Of a stretch of 64,000 nt of DNA, positions 16,768-27,787 are shown in pieces. Location of the stretch: the NCBI GenBank assembly GCA_038961845.1, contig CP152408.1, positions 3,720,001 to 3,784,000 of the forward strand. The letters are read 5' to 3'. The notes beneath the pieces were generated by a model. It saw only the letters and a program-made list of their open reading frames with translations. It did not search any database and was not told where the DNA came from. The DNA comes from Xylophilus sp. GW821-FHT01B05 (lineage in GTDB: Bacteria > Pseudomonadota > Gammaproteobacteria > Burkholderiales > Burkholderiaceae_C). The translations under genes were made by a program, and so were the position numbers. Positions within the stretch are counted from its first letter, which is position 1; the number at the start of each line of letters is the position of its first letter.

Positions 16768-17637
16768 TTAAACGAGCGGGTGTCCAGCCAGCCGTGTGAG
16801 TATGGCCAGCGGGCTTGCTTCCTGATTGTATTGCCTGTCCGGCGGCAGATGCAGGGTCTGCTCCAGCATGTACTGGCCGGCCATCACCGCATGCGGCGTC
16901 TGGTCTGAGAAGCAGATCCAGGCCGAACCCGCCGCAAACGGCATGGTGACCTGGGGCGCGTTCTGCTGGTAGGCCAGATCCGACTTCATGCCATCGTGCA
17001 GCTGCAGCATCAGATGGTCGTACTCGCTGCGCCGGGACTTGGTCACACCCAGAGCATTCAACAGGCGTGCCTGCAGCGCTGAATACGGCTTGGACTGGGG
17101 CAGAAAACGCCGCGCAACATCCTCAAACGGCTCACCCACGCGCCAGGTGCGCGGTGCGCCGTCGGGATTGATGTTGGCAAATACGCGCAAGATGCGCTCG
17201 CCATAGTTGGGACGAGACGGGAATGCATCCACATGCAGCCGTCGGTCATCCGCGCGCCAGGACTGCGCCCGCGTCTCGACCTGGGTTGGGCGAAAGCTGG
17301 TCGGTGCCAAGCGCAGGTGGGGCGTGTAGTCAGGTAGCAGGCTGTGGATCAGGCCTATCGCCTGTTGGCGAAAGCGGCCCACCATGGCCGCTACTCTGGC
17401 CTGTAGCGCGGCGTCACCGGCCACGCCTTTCACCCGCCCTTCCCCATCCAGGCTGATGTTGCGCACCTTGGGGTCGAGCAGTTCCGGGCGCAGCAGTGTC
17501 TTTTCCTCAGGCTGCAGCGCAAAGGCCAGTTTGGGGAAATACAGCACCTTGCCGGCCTCGACCGCAGCAATGGCGGCGGCGTCTGGTACGGCGGCGGCCC
17601 AGTCGGACAGCGCCAGGGGAACGATTTGGTCTTGCAT
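16768..17637 (-). CDS. kdoO: Kdo hydroxylase-like Fe(II)/2-oxoglutarate dioxygenase
   Basis: KdoO hydroxylates Kdo in the LPS inner core at C3 to give Ko, a reaction known from Burkholderia and Yersinia. The 289-residue protein matches that family. RRLHVDAFPSRPNYGERILR has the HxD metal pair H135/D137, and the distal histidine is H249 in SDQTPHAVMAGQYMLEQT. RVFANINPDGAPRTWRVGEPF and SRRSEYDHLMLQLHDGMK are family blocks. The ATG at 17637 starts MQDQIVPLAL; the longer frame to 17700 would abut carB and crosses a 14-bp perfect hairpin, so it is rejected. The lipid A genes at 24-27 kb supply its acceptor, but the gene itself rides behind carAB. Confidence 0.8.
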   Translation of the reverse strand: MQDQIVPLALSDWAAAVPDAAAIAAVEAGKVLYFPKLAFALQPEEKTLLRPELLDPKVRNISLDGEGRVKGVAGDAALQARVAAMVGRFRQQAIGLIHSLLPDYTPHLRLAPTSFRPTQVETRAQSWRADDRRLHVDAFPSRPNYGERILRVFANINPDGAPRTWRVGEPFEDVARRFLPQSKPYSALQARLLNALGVTKSRRSEYDHLMLQLHDGMKSDLAYQQNAPQVTMPFAAGSAWICFSDQTPHAVMAGQYMLEQTLHLPPDRQYNQEASPLAILTRLAGHPLV

Positions 17638-17661
17638 GGGGAAATTGTGCCCGCAGTGCAA

Positions 17662-17691
17662 ACCGGCAATCGCCCAAGGGCGATTGCCGGT
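17662..17691 (-). terminator. 14-bp perfect hairpin between carB and kdoO
   Basis: ACCGGCAATCGCCC (17662-17675) and GGGCGATTGCCGGT (17678-17691) are exact complements around 2 nt. On the minus strand it begins 8 bp after the carB stop and is followed only by TTTGC. It may be a weak terminator or an mRNA 3'-end stabiliser, leaving partial read-through into kdoO. Confidence 0.65.
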
Positions 17692-17699
17692 GCCACGCA

Positions 17700-20919
<3,220 letters not shown>

Positions 20920-20927
<8 letters not shown>

Positions 20928-22092
20928 TTTTGTGTTTCTCCATCAATGCCGTGAAGCGATCGAACAGGTAAGAGATGTCGTGCGGGCCGGGCGAGGCTTC
21001 CGGGTGGCCCTGGAAGCAGAACGCCGGCTTGTCGGTGCGCGCCAGGCCTTGCAGCGTGCCGTCGAACAGGCTGATGTGCGTGGGGCGCAGGTTGGCCGGC
21101 AGGCTCTTCTCGTCCACCGCGAAGCCGTGGTTCTGGCTGGTGATGCTCACACGGCCGTTGTCCAGGTCTTTGACTGGATGGTTGGCACCGTGGTGGCCGA
21201 ACTTCATCTTGAAGGTCTTGGCGCCGCTGGCCAGGGCCATGATCTGGTGGCCCAGGCAGATGCCGAAGGTCGGGATGCCGGTTTCGATCAGCTCGCGCGC
21301 GGCGGCAATGGCGTAGTCGCAAGGCTCCGGGTCGCCCGGGCCGTTGGCCAGGAAGATGCCATCGGGTGCGAGCTTGAGCACTTCGGCGGCCGAGGTCTGC
21401 GCCGGCACCACGGTGATCTGCGCGCCGCGTTCGGCCATCATGCGCAGGATGTTCTTCTTCACGCCGAAGTCGAAGGCGACGACGTGGAACCTGGGTGCGA
21501 TCTGCAGGCCATAGCCCTCGCCCAGCGTCCACTCGCGCTGCGTCCATTCGTAGGGCGCCTTGACCGACACCACCTGGGCCAGGTCCAGGCCGGCCATGCT
21601 GGGTGCGCCCTTGGCCTGGGCAATGGCCTTGTCGATCAGCGCCTGCGACACCGCCTCGCCGGGCGCCAGGCCCAGGATGCAGCCGTTTTGCGCGCCCTTG
21701 GAGCGCAGGTGGCGCGTGAGCTTGCGGGTGTCGATGTTGGCGATGGCAACGGTCTTCTCGCGCACCAGGTATTCCGACAAGGTGACAGTCTTGCGGAAGT
21801 TGGATGCGACGAGGGGCAGGTCCTTGATGATGAGGCCTGCGGCATGGACCTTGTCAGCTTCGATGTCTTCCTCGTTGACGCCGTAGTTGCCGATGTGCGG
21901 ATACGTCAGGGTGACGATCTGCTGGCAGTAGCTCGGGTCGGTGAGGATTTCCTGGTAGCCGGTCATGGCGGTGTTGAACACCACCTCACCGACGGTGGAG
22001 CCAGCGGCTCCGATCGAATGGCCGAGAAAGACCGTGCCGTCTGCGAGCGCCAGGATGGCGGGAGGGAAGGTTCCCTGTAGAGACAAGAGCAC
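20920..22092 (-). CDS. carA: carbamoyl-phosphate synthase small subunit
   Basis: CarA hydrolyses glutamine and channels ammonia to CarB. The 390-residue protein has the small-subunit N domain ([35 protein letters not shown]). The class I glutamine amidotransferase domain has the nucleophile C279 in [15 protein letters not shown] and the His/Glu dyad in [12 protein letters not shown]. It starts with GTG at 22092, preceded by GGAGAA 6 nt upstream. Overlap with carB ensures coupled subunit synthesis. A leader of roughly 110 nt follows a candidate -10 at 22213-22218. Confidence 0.98.
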
Positions 22093-22212
22093 TGGGTTCT
22101 CCGGATGGTTACGGTCGCCCGATGCCGTCCGGACACGGGGCCGGAAGGCTGCTTATTTTGGGGGAGTTGCTTTGGCTGCGGTCGGGCGACGCTATTGCGA
22201 GAAAAGCCCCCG

Positions 22213-22218
22213 ATTATA
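22213..22218 (-). promoter_or_regulatory. candidate -10 box of the carAB promoter
   Basis: Perfect TATAAT on the minus strand, about 120 bp before the carA start. A GC hairpin (AGCCCC/GGGGCT, 22221-22236 region) lies directly upstream where the -35 spacer would be, and no good -35 hexamer is present. The call is based on the -10 and position only. Confidence 0.45.
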
Positions 22219-22278
22219 CCCAGCCCCGCTGGGGCTCCTGGCCGCAGCTAGGTATTTTCCCGCAGCCTGGAGGGCCGG

Positions 22279-23055
22279 TCAGGCTTGGCCTGCAGCGCTT
22301 GCGTGCAGGCAGATGGCCGCCGCCGCCGCTACGTTGAGTGATTCCTCGCCGCCCGGCTGGGTGATGCGGATGCGCTGCGCGGCCAAGGCCTCCAGCGCCG
22401 GCGAAACGCCCTGCCCTTCATGGCCCATGACCCAGGCGCAGGGCCAGGGCAAGGTGGCGCGGTGCAGCAGTTCACCCTGGTGCGAGCTGGTGACCAGCAG
22501 CGGCACACGCAGCACATCCAGCGCCGGCAGCTCTACACCTTCCACCAGGCGCAGCCCGAAGTGCGCGCCCATGCCAGCGCGCAGCACCTTGGGTGCCCAC
22601 AGCGCCGCCGTGCCCTTCAAGGCCACCACCTGCGCAAAACCAAAGGCCGCAGCGCTGCGCAGGATGGAGCCGACATTGCCGGCGTCCTGCACCCGGTCCA
22701 GCAGCACCGTCGCCACGCCGGCCTGGACGCCGCCAGCAGGCGGCAGATCCAGCACAAAGCCCATGGGCGCGGGCGATTCGAGGCCGCTCAGCTCAGCCCA
22801 CAGCGCCTCGGCCACTACTATGTTTTTTATAGCTGCATGCCTAGACCAGTCCTGGGCTAGAGGCCAAAAAGACTCAGAAAACACTGCCAAGGCCGGTGTG
22901 CGGCCACGCGCCAGTGCCGCGCGGCACAGGTGGTCGCCCTCCAACCAGACGCGGCCCAGCTTGCGATAAGCGCCGTTGTCCTGCGCCAGGCGGCGCAGTT
23001 CCTTCAGCAGCGGGTTGTCGCGCGAGCTCAGGTGAACGGTGTCAGACACGCTCAT
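22279..23055 (-). CDS. TrmH/SpoU family RNA 2'-O-methyltransferase
   Basis: A SPOUT-class SAM-dependent enzyme that methylates a ribose 2'-OH in tRNA or rRNA. The 258-residue product has the N-terminal substrate-binding domain ([36 protein letters not shown]). The trefoil-knot catalytic domain has motif 1 [20 protein letters not shown], motif 2 [14 protein letters not shown] and motif 3 [18 protein letters not shown]. The target nucleotide cannot be inferred. Residues about 60-80 ([17 protein letters not shown]) are encoded by a copy of the interspersed palindromic repeat. The start overlaps the rnhB stop as ATGA. Last gene of the rpsB-led cluster. Confidence 0.9.
   Translation of the reverse strand: MSVSDTVHLSSRDNPLLKELRRLAQDNGAYRKLGRVWLEGDHLCRAALARGRTPALAVFSESFWPLAQDWSRHAAIKNIVVAEALWAELSGLESPAPMGFVLDLPPAGGVQAGVATVLLDRVQDAGNVGSILRSAAAFGFAQVVALKGTAALWAPKVLRAGMGAHFGLRLVEGVELPALDVLRVPLLVTSSHQGELLHRATLPWPCAWVMGHEGQGVSPALEALAAQRIRITQPGGEESLNVAAAAAICLHASAAGQA
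22816..22876 (+). repeat. interspersed palindromic repeat inside the trmH-family gene
   Basis: On the plus strand (antisense to the gene) it reads ACTATG, TTTTTTATAGCTGCATGC, the near-palindrome CTAGACCAGTCCTGGGCTAG, then AGGCCAAAAAGACTCA. The motifs ATAGCT and GGGCTAGAGGC are shared with the copies at 39663 and 60664. It is read through in frame in the substrate-binding domain. Confidence 0.75.
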
Positions 23056-23771
23056 GCCGCCTTCCCCACACTGCGCGGCCGCCGGCGCGCCTTGGGCGGC
23101 ACCACCGGCTGCAGGGTTGGCGCCGGCTCGGCCCGCACCAGCGCGGACTCGGGCACCGGCAGCGGCGCGACCGAGGCGATACGCGCCTTGGCCACTGGCG
23201 CAAACGAGCGGCGGTGGTGCAGGCAGGCGCCATGCGCCTGCAATGCGGCCAGGTGCTCGGCCGTGCCGTAGCCCTTGTGCTGCGCAAAGCCGTACTGCGG
23301 AAACTCCAGATGCAGCCGCTCGCAGAGACGGTCGCGGTGCACCTTGGCCAGGATCGACGCGGCCGAGATCGCCTTGACCAGCGAGTCACCCTTGACGATG
23401 GCCTCAGCCAGCACGTCGAGCGGCGGCAGGCGGTTGCCATCGACCAGCACCTTCACCGGCTTGAGCCGCAGGCCTTCGACCGCGCGGCGCATGGCCAGCA
23501 TGGTGGCCTGCAGGATGTTGAGCGTATCGATCTCTTCGACCGAAGCCTCGGCCACCGAGCAGCACAGCGCCTTGTCGCGGATCTGGTCGTACAGGCGCTC
23601 GCGCTGCAGCGCCGTGAGCTTCTTGGAATCGGCCAGGCCGGGGATCGGCCGGCTGTCGTCCAGGATCACGGCCGCAGCCACCACCGGCCCGGCGAGCGGG
23701 CCGCGCCCGGCCTCGTCCACGCCAGCCACCAGACCGGGCAGGTCCCAGACGAGCAAAGCCTGTTTAGGCAC
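23052..23771 (-). CDS. rnhB: ribonuclease HII
   Basis: RnhB cleaves the RNA strand of RNA-DNA hybrids and starts removal of ribonucleotides from DNA. The family signature [21 protein letters not shown] carries the first Asp-Glu pair. [25 protein letters not shown] and [19 protein letters not shown] hold the other active-site positions. A GTG at 23771 (239 aa) overlaps lpxB by 8 bp; an ATG at 23792 would add seven residues, and neither has an SD, so the start is uncertain. The tail after residue 200 ([22 protein letters not shown]) is basic and longer than in short RnhB proteins. Confidence 0.93.
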   Translation of the reverse strand: MPKQALLVWDLPGLVAGVDEAGRGPLAGPVVAAAVILDDSRPIPGLADSKKLTALQRERLYDQIRDKALCCSVAEASVEEIDTLNILQATMLAMRRAVEGLRLKPVKVLVDGNRLPPLDVLAEAIVKGDSLVKAISAASILAKVHRDRLCERLHLEFPQYGFAQHKGYGTAEHLAALQAHGACLHHRRSFAPVAKARIASVAPLPVPESALVRAEPAPTLQPVVPPKARRRPRSVGKAA

Positions 23772-24969
23772 GGAGGAGGTTCTGGATCGCATCGGCAGCA
23801 AGAGTGGGGGTATCGCGCAGCAGCTCGTGGTGCAGCGCGGTGAAACGGGATTGCAGGGCAGCGATTTTCTCCGGCGCCTCGAACCAGGCCAGGGCCGCAT
23901 CGGCCAGCGCCTGCGGCGTGGCAGCGTCCTGCAGCAGCTCAGGCACAACAAAATCGCGGCACAGAATATTGGGCAGGCCGACCCAGGGCTGCAGGCGCTT
24001 GGGCGCCATCAAACGCCACGACAGCCACTGCATGTTGTAGGCGATCACCATCGGCCGCTTGAACAGCGCCGCCTCCAGCGTGGCCGTGCCGCTGGCGATC
24101 AGCGTGGCATCGCAGGCGGCCAGCACCGTGTGCGACTGCCCGGACACCACCTGCACCTGGCCCGCCATCCCGGTCGCGGCCACCGCCGCCTCGATGCGGC
24201 TGCGCAGCGCGGGCAAAGCCGGAACTATGAATTTCATAGCGCCATGCCGGCACCGAATAAGGGCTGCAGCCTCAAAGAAGCGTGAAGCCAGATAGGCCAC
24301 CTCGGAGTTGCGGCTGCCCGGCAAGATGGCCAGCACCGCATCGTCGGGCGCCAGGCCCAGCGCTGCGCGCGCGGCGGCCCGATCCGGCTCCATGGGGATC
24401 ACATTGGCCAGCGGATGGCCGACATAGCTCGCGGCAATGCCATGCTGCGCCAGCAGCTCAGGCTCAAACGGAAAAATGCACAGCACATGGTCCGTGCTGC
24501 GCCGGATCTTTTCTATGCGGTGCGCACGCCAGGCCCAGATCGACGGGCAGACAAAGTGCACGGTCTTCACGCCCGCAGCGCGCAAGCCGGCTTCGAGGTC
24601 AAGGTTGAAGTCCGGCGCATCCACGCCAATGAACACGCTTGGCGGCTCGGCCAGCAAACGCTCGCGCAGGCGGGCGCGGATGCCGACGATCTCGCGGTAG
24701 CGGCGCAGTACTTCCAGGCTGTAGCCGTGCACCGCCAGCTTGTCGCTGGGCCACCAGGCGTCAAAGCCGCGCCGCGCCATCTGCGGGCCGCCGATGCCGT
24801 GCGCCGCCAGGCCAGGCCAGCGCGCTTGCAGGCCATCCAGCAACAGGCCGGCCAGCAGGTCGCCCGAGGCTTCGCCGGCGACCATGGCCACCTGCGGTAC
24901 GGAAGAAGGAATAAGCGCAGCGCCGGCGACCGAAGCACCGACAGGTAACGCGGTCGGCGCATTCGTCAT
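23764..24969 (-). CDS. lpxB: lipid-A-disaccharide synthase
   Basis: LpxB joins lipid X to UDP-2,3-diacylglucosamine to form the lipid A disaccharide at the inner membrane. The 401-residue GT-B protein shows [38 protein letters not shown] and [39 protein letters not shown] and [19 protein letters not shown] follow, with [20 protein letters not shown] in the nucleotide-binding half. Codons about 230-249 ([14 protein letters not shown]) use AT-rich codons unlike their surroundings and coincide with a repeat-like segment. Eleven bp separate it from lpxA. Confidence 0.97.
   Translation of the reverse strand: MTNAPTALPVGASVAGAALIPSSVPQVAMVAGEASGDLLAGLLLDGLQARWPGLAAHGIGGPQMARRGFDAWWPSDKLAVHGYSLEVLRRYREIVGIRARLRERLLAEPPSVFIGVDAPDFNLDLEAGLRAAGVKTVHFVCPSIWAWRAHRIEKIRRSTDHVLCIFPFEPELLAQHGIAASYVGHPLANVIPMEPDRAAARAALGLAPDDAVLAILPGSRNSEVAYLASRFFEAAALIRCRHGAMKFIVPALPALRSRIEAAVAATGMAGQVQVVSGQSHTVLAACDATLIASGTATLEAALFKRPMVIAYNMQWLSWRLMAPKRLQPWVGLPNILCRDFVVPELLQDAATPQALADAALAWFEAPEKIAALQSRFTALHHELLRDTPTLAADAIQNLLRA
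24224..24280 (+). repeat. candidate interspersed repeat inside lpxB
   Basis: On the plus strand it reads ACTATGAATTTCATAGC, then GCCATGCCGGCACCG, then AATAAGGGCTGCAGCCTCAA. The left half matches the copies at 2853 and 22816; the right half is diverged (GGGCTGCAGCC for GGGCTAGAGGC). The encoded residues align with normal LpxB length, so this may be replaced or converged sequence rather than an addition. Confidence 0.45.
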
Positions 24970-24979
24970 GAACGCCGTC

Positions 24980-25774
24980 CTACCGCAGGATGCCGCGCTG
25001 CGGCGTCGCCCCGGCGAGGAAGCCGAGCATCATCTCGACATCGGGCCGCGCCTCCGGGAAGCGTTCGACCAAGGTGCCGATCTGCGCCTGCGCCTGCTCC
25101 AGCGTGAGCCCGTCGCGGTACAACGCCTTGTGCATGGCCTTGACCGCCGCAATGCGCTCGGCCGAGAAACCACGCCGGCGCAGGCCCTCGAAATTCATCG
25201 AGCGCGCGCCAGCCGGCTGGCCCTGGCTCATCACGAAAGGCGGCTGGTCTGCAAACAGCAAGGCGCACATGGCCGTCATGCCGTGCGCGCCGATGCGCAC
25301 AAACTGGTGCACCACCGTGAAGCCGCCCAGGATCACCCAGTCATCCACTTGCACATGACCGGCGAGCTGCGAGTTGTTGGCAAAAATGGTGTGGTTGCCC
25401 ACGATCACGTCATGCGCCAGGTGCACGTAGGCCATGATCCAGTTGTCGTCACCCACGCGGGTCACGCCGCCACCACCGGGCGAGCCGATGTTGAAGGTAC
25501 AGAACTCGCGGATGGTGTTGCGGTCGCCGATCACCAGCTCGCAGGGCTCGCCCGCGTATTTCTTGTCCTGCGGGACCGCACCCAAGGAGTTGAACTGGAA
25601 GATGCGGTTGTCGCGGCCAATGCTGGTGTGGCCCTCGATCACGCAATGCGCACCGACCGTGGTGCCCGCACCAATCTTCACGTGCGGGCCGATCACGGCG
25701 TAGGGGCCGACGCTGACCGAGCCGTCGAGCTCGGCCGCCGGGTCGATGATGGCGGTGGAATGGATGCCGGTCAC
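24980..25774 (-). CDS. lpxA: UDP-N-acetylglucosamine acyltransferase
   Basis: LpxA adds a 3-hydroxyacyl chain from ACP to UDP-GlcNAc, the first step of lipid A synthesis. The 264-residue protein is a left-handed parallel beta-helix. Hexapeptide repeats run from [20 protein letters not shown] to about residue 190. The catalytic histidine lies in [20 protein letters not shown], and [20 protein letters not shown] is family-specific. The alpha-helical C-terminal part ([20 protein letters not shown]) is present. It lies between fabZ (27 bp upstream) and lpxB. Confidence 0.98.
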   Translation of the reverse strand: MTGIHSTAIIDPAAELDGSVSVGPYAVIGPHVKIGAGTTVGAHCVIEGHTSIGRDNRIFQFNSLGAVPQDKKYAGEPCELVIGDRNTIREFCTFNIGSPGGGGVTRVGDDNWIMAYVHLAHDVIVGNHTIFANNSQLAGHVQVDDWVILGGFTVVHQFVRIGAHGMTAMCALLFADQPPFVMSQGQPAGARSMNFEGLRRRGFSAERIAAVKAMHKALYRDGLTLEQAQAQIGTLVERFPEARPDVEMMLGFLAGATPQRGILR

Positions 25775-25801
25775 GGTCTCGAAAATCTCAGGCCGTGGCT
25801 G

Positions 25802-26242
25802 TCAGGCAATCGTTCGCATGGTGCACATCAGCTCGGCCTCACAGGCCAGCTCTTCGCCCACGCGGGCGGTGCCCTTGAACTTGAATATGCCTGCCTTCAT
25901 GCGCTCCAGCGTCACGTCCATGATGAGCTGGTCGCCCGGCTCCACCGGCCGCTTGAAGCGCGCGCCATCGATGCCGGCGAAGTAGTACACCGTCTTGTCG
26001 TCAGGCGTGACGCCCAGCGTGTCAAAGGCCAGCAGCGCCGCAGCCTGGGCCATGGCCTCCAGCATCAGCACGCCCGGCATGACCGGGCGATGGGGAAAAT
26101 GGCCGGTGAAGAAAGGCTCGTTGATCGTGACGTTCTTCAGCGCGCGAATGCTCTTGCCCTTTTCAAGCGCCAGCACACGGTCGACCAGCAGGATCGGATA
26201 ACGGTGCGGCAGTTGCTTGAGGATCTGGTGAATGTCCAACAT
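25802..26242 (-). CDS. fabZ: 3-hydroxyacyl-[acyl-carrier-protein] dehydratase FabZ
   Basis: FabZ dehydrates 3-hydroxyacyl-ACP in fatty acid elongation and so competes with LpxA/LpxD for the same acyl-ACP pool. This 146-residue hot-dog protein has [12 protein letters not shown] and the active-site segment [20 protein letters not shown] with H48 and E62. It starts [12 protein letters not shown]. Three bp separate it from lpxD upstream, and lpxA follows. Clustering balances membrane lipid and lipid A synthesis. Confidence 0.97.
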   Translation of the reverse strand: MLDIHQILKQLPHRYPILLVDRVLALEKGKSIRALKNVTINEPFFTGHFPHRPVMPGVLMLEAMAQAAALLAFDTLGVTPDDKTVYYFAGIDGARFKRPVEPGDQLIMDVTLERMKAGIFKFKGTARVGEELACEAELMCTMRTIA

Positions 26243-26245
26243 GTG

Positions 26246-27229
26246 TCAGCGGGTGTTCGGTGATTCTTTGTTCTCGAGCGCCTTGAGGCGTTCGCGCAAC
26301 CCATGAAGTTGCTTGAGGGAGGCGGCGTTCTTCTCCCACTTCGCATTTTCGTCGATGGGAAACAGGCCAGTGTACTGGCCCGGCTTGCTGATCGAGCGCA
26401 TGACCACCGACGCAGCGGATACATGCACATGATCGGCCAGCGTCAGGTGCCCCAGCACCACGGCGCCACCGCCCACCGTGCAATGCGCGCCAATCACCGC
26501 ACTGCCCGCCACGCCAGCACAGCCGGCCATGGCCGTGTGCCGGCCGACCCGCACGTTGTGGCCGATCTGCACCAGGTTATCGAGCTTCACGCCGTCTTCG
26601 ATCACGGTATCGCCGAGCGCGCCACGGTCAATGCAGGTATTGGCGCCAATCTCCACGTCGTCGCCGATCTGCACCGCTCCCAATTGCTCGATCTTTTCCC
26701 AGCGCCCTTCGTGCGGTGCAAAACCAAAGCCGTCGGCGCCAATCACCACACCGGAATGCAGGATGCAGCGTGCGCCGATACGGCAGTCCTCGCCCACCGT
26801 GACGCGCGACGCCAGCACGGTGCCCGCACCAATTCGCGCACCGCGCTCCACGACGCAGAGCGGGCCGATGGAAGCGCTGGGATCGACTTGCGCCTCGGAA
26901 TCGACCACGGCCGATGCATGGATGCCGATGCGCGGCGCACGCCCCAGGTGACGCTTCCAAAGCTGGGTCAGGCGGGCAAAGTAGTGGTAGGGCGCATCGG
27001 CCACGATGCAGGCGCCACGCGCCAGCGCAGCGTCGCGCAGGGCGGGCGCCACGATGACGCAAGCAGCCTGCGATCTTGCAAGCTGTTGCACATAGCGCGG
27101 ATGACTCAGAAAGGCGAGCTGGTCAGGCCGGGCCGCCTCCAGCGGCGCCAGGCCCTCGATGAGCAGTTCCCCATCGCCATGCAACTCACCGCCGAGCGCG
27201 GCGACGATGGCATGGAGGGATAGCGCCAC
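26246..27229 (-). CDS. lpxD: UDP-3-O-(3-hydroxyacyl)glucosamine N-acyltransferase
   Basis: LpxD adds the second 3-hydroxyacyl chain to the glucosamine nitrogen, the third step of lipid A assembly. The 327-residue protein has an N-terminal uridine-binding domain ([21 protein letters not shown]). A long left-handed beta-helix of hexapeptide repeats follows ([20 protein letters not shown] onward). The catalytic histidine is expected in the [20 protein letters not shown] segment. The C-terminal helix ([20 protein letters not shown]) is the ACP-contacting extension. It is 24 bp downstream of the skp gene. Confidence 0.97.
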   Translation of the reverse strand: MALSLHAIVAALGGELHGDGELLIEGLAPLEAARPDQLAFLSHPRYVQQLARSQAACVIVAPALRDAALARGACIVADAPYHYFARLTQLWKRHLGRAPRIGIHASAVVDSEAQVDPSASIGPLCVVERGARIGAGTVLASRVTVGEDCRIGARCILHSGVVIGADGFGFAPHEGRWEKIEQLGAVQIGDDVEIGANTCIDRGALGDTVIEDGVKLDNLVQIGHNVRVGRHTAMAGCAGVAGSAVIGAHCTVGGGAVVLGHLTLADHVHVSAASVVMRSISKPGQYTGLFPIDENAKWEKNAASLKQLHGLRERLKALENKESPNTR

Positions 27230-27253
27230 GGGCGGACGAAGGCCGGCCGGCGC

Positions 27254-27787
27254 TTACTTGCCGGTGCCGGTGCTGGCCGCAGCGGCGTTGAGCGCCTTGA
27301 TCACCTTGTCGGTGATGTCGTACTTGGGGTTGATGTAGACGGCTTCCTGGAGGATCACGTCGTACTTCTCGGCTTCGGCGACCTGCTTGACCACGCGGTT
27401 GGCGCGCTCGAGCACCTGCTGCAGCTCCTCGTTCTTGCGGGAGTTGAGGTCTTCCTGGAACTCGCGGCGCTTGCGCTGGAAGTCACGGTCCTGGTCCACC
27501 AATTGGCGCTGGCGCGCCGTACGCTGGCTCTCGGCCACCGTGGGTGCCTCACGCTCGAACTTGTCAGAGGCGGCCTTCAGGGCGTCGCCCTGGTCGATCA
27601 GGTCCTTCTCGCGCCTGGAGAATTCCTGCTCAAGCTTGGCCTGGGCGGCCTTGGCCGTGGTGGCCTCGCGGAAGATGCGGTCCGTGTTCACGAAACCGGC
27701 GCGAAATCCCTCGGATTGCGCGGATGCAGTCGCCGCCAGGGTGCCCAGCAAAAGGCCAACGGCGCAATGACGGATGAAAGAGTTCAT
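27254..27787 (-). CDS. skp: OmpH/Skp family periplasmic chaperone
   Basis: Skp holds unfolded outer-membrane proteins in the periplasm for delivery to the Bam complex. The 177-residue precursor has a signal peptide (MNSFIRHCAVGLLLGTLAATASAQ). The mature part is mostly long charged helix, as in the tentacles of Skp (LEQEFSRREKDLIDQGDALK, RQRQLVDQDRDFQRKRREFQ). The N-terminal strand GFRAGFVNTDRIFREA and the C-terminal VAEKYDVILQEA-like strand form the trimer core. Its ATG overlaps the bamA stop as TAATG, so translation is coupled to BamA. Confidence 0.9.
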   Translation of the reverse strand: MNSFIRHCAVGLLLGTLAATASAQSEGFRAGFVNTDRIFREATTAKAAQAKLEQEFSRREKDLIDQGDALKAASDKFEREAPTVAESQRTARQRQLVDQDRDFQRKRREFQEDLNSRKNEELQQVLERANRVVKQVAEAEKYDVILQEAVYINPKYDITDKVIKALNAAAASTGTGK

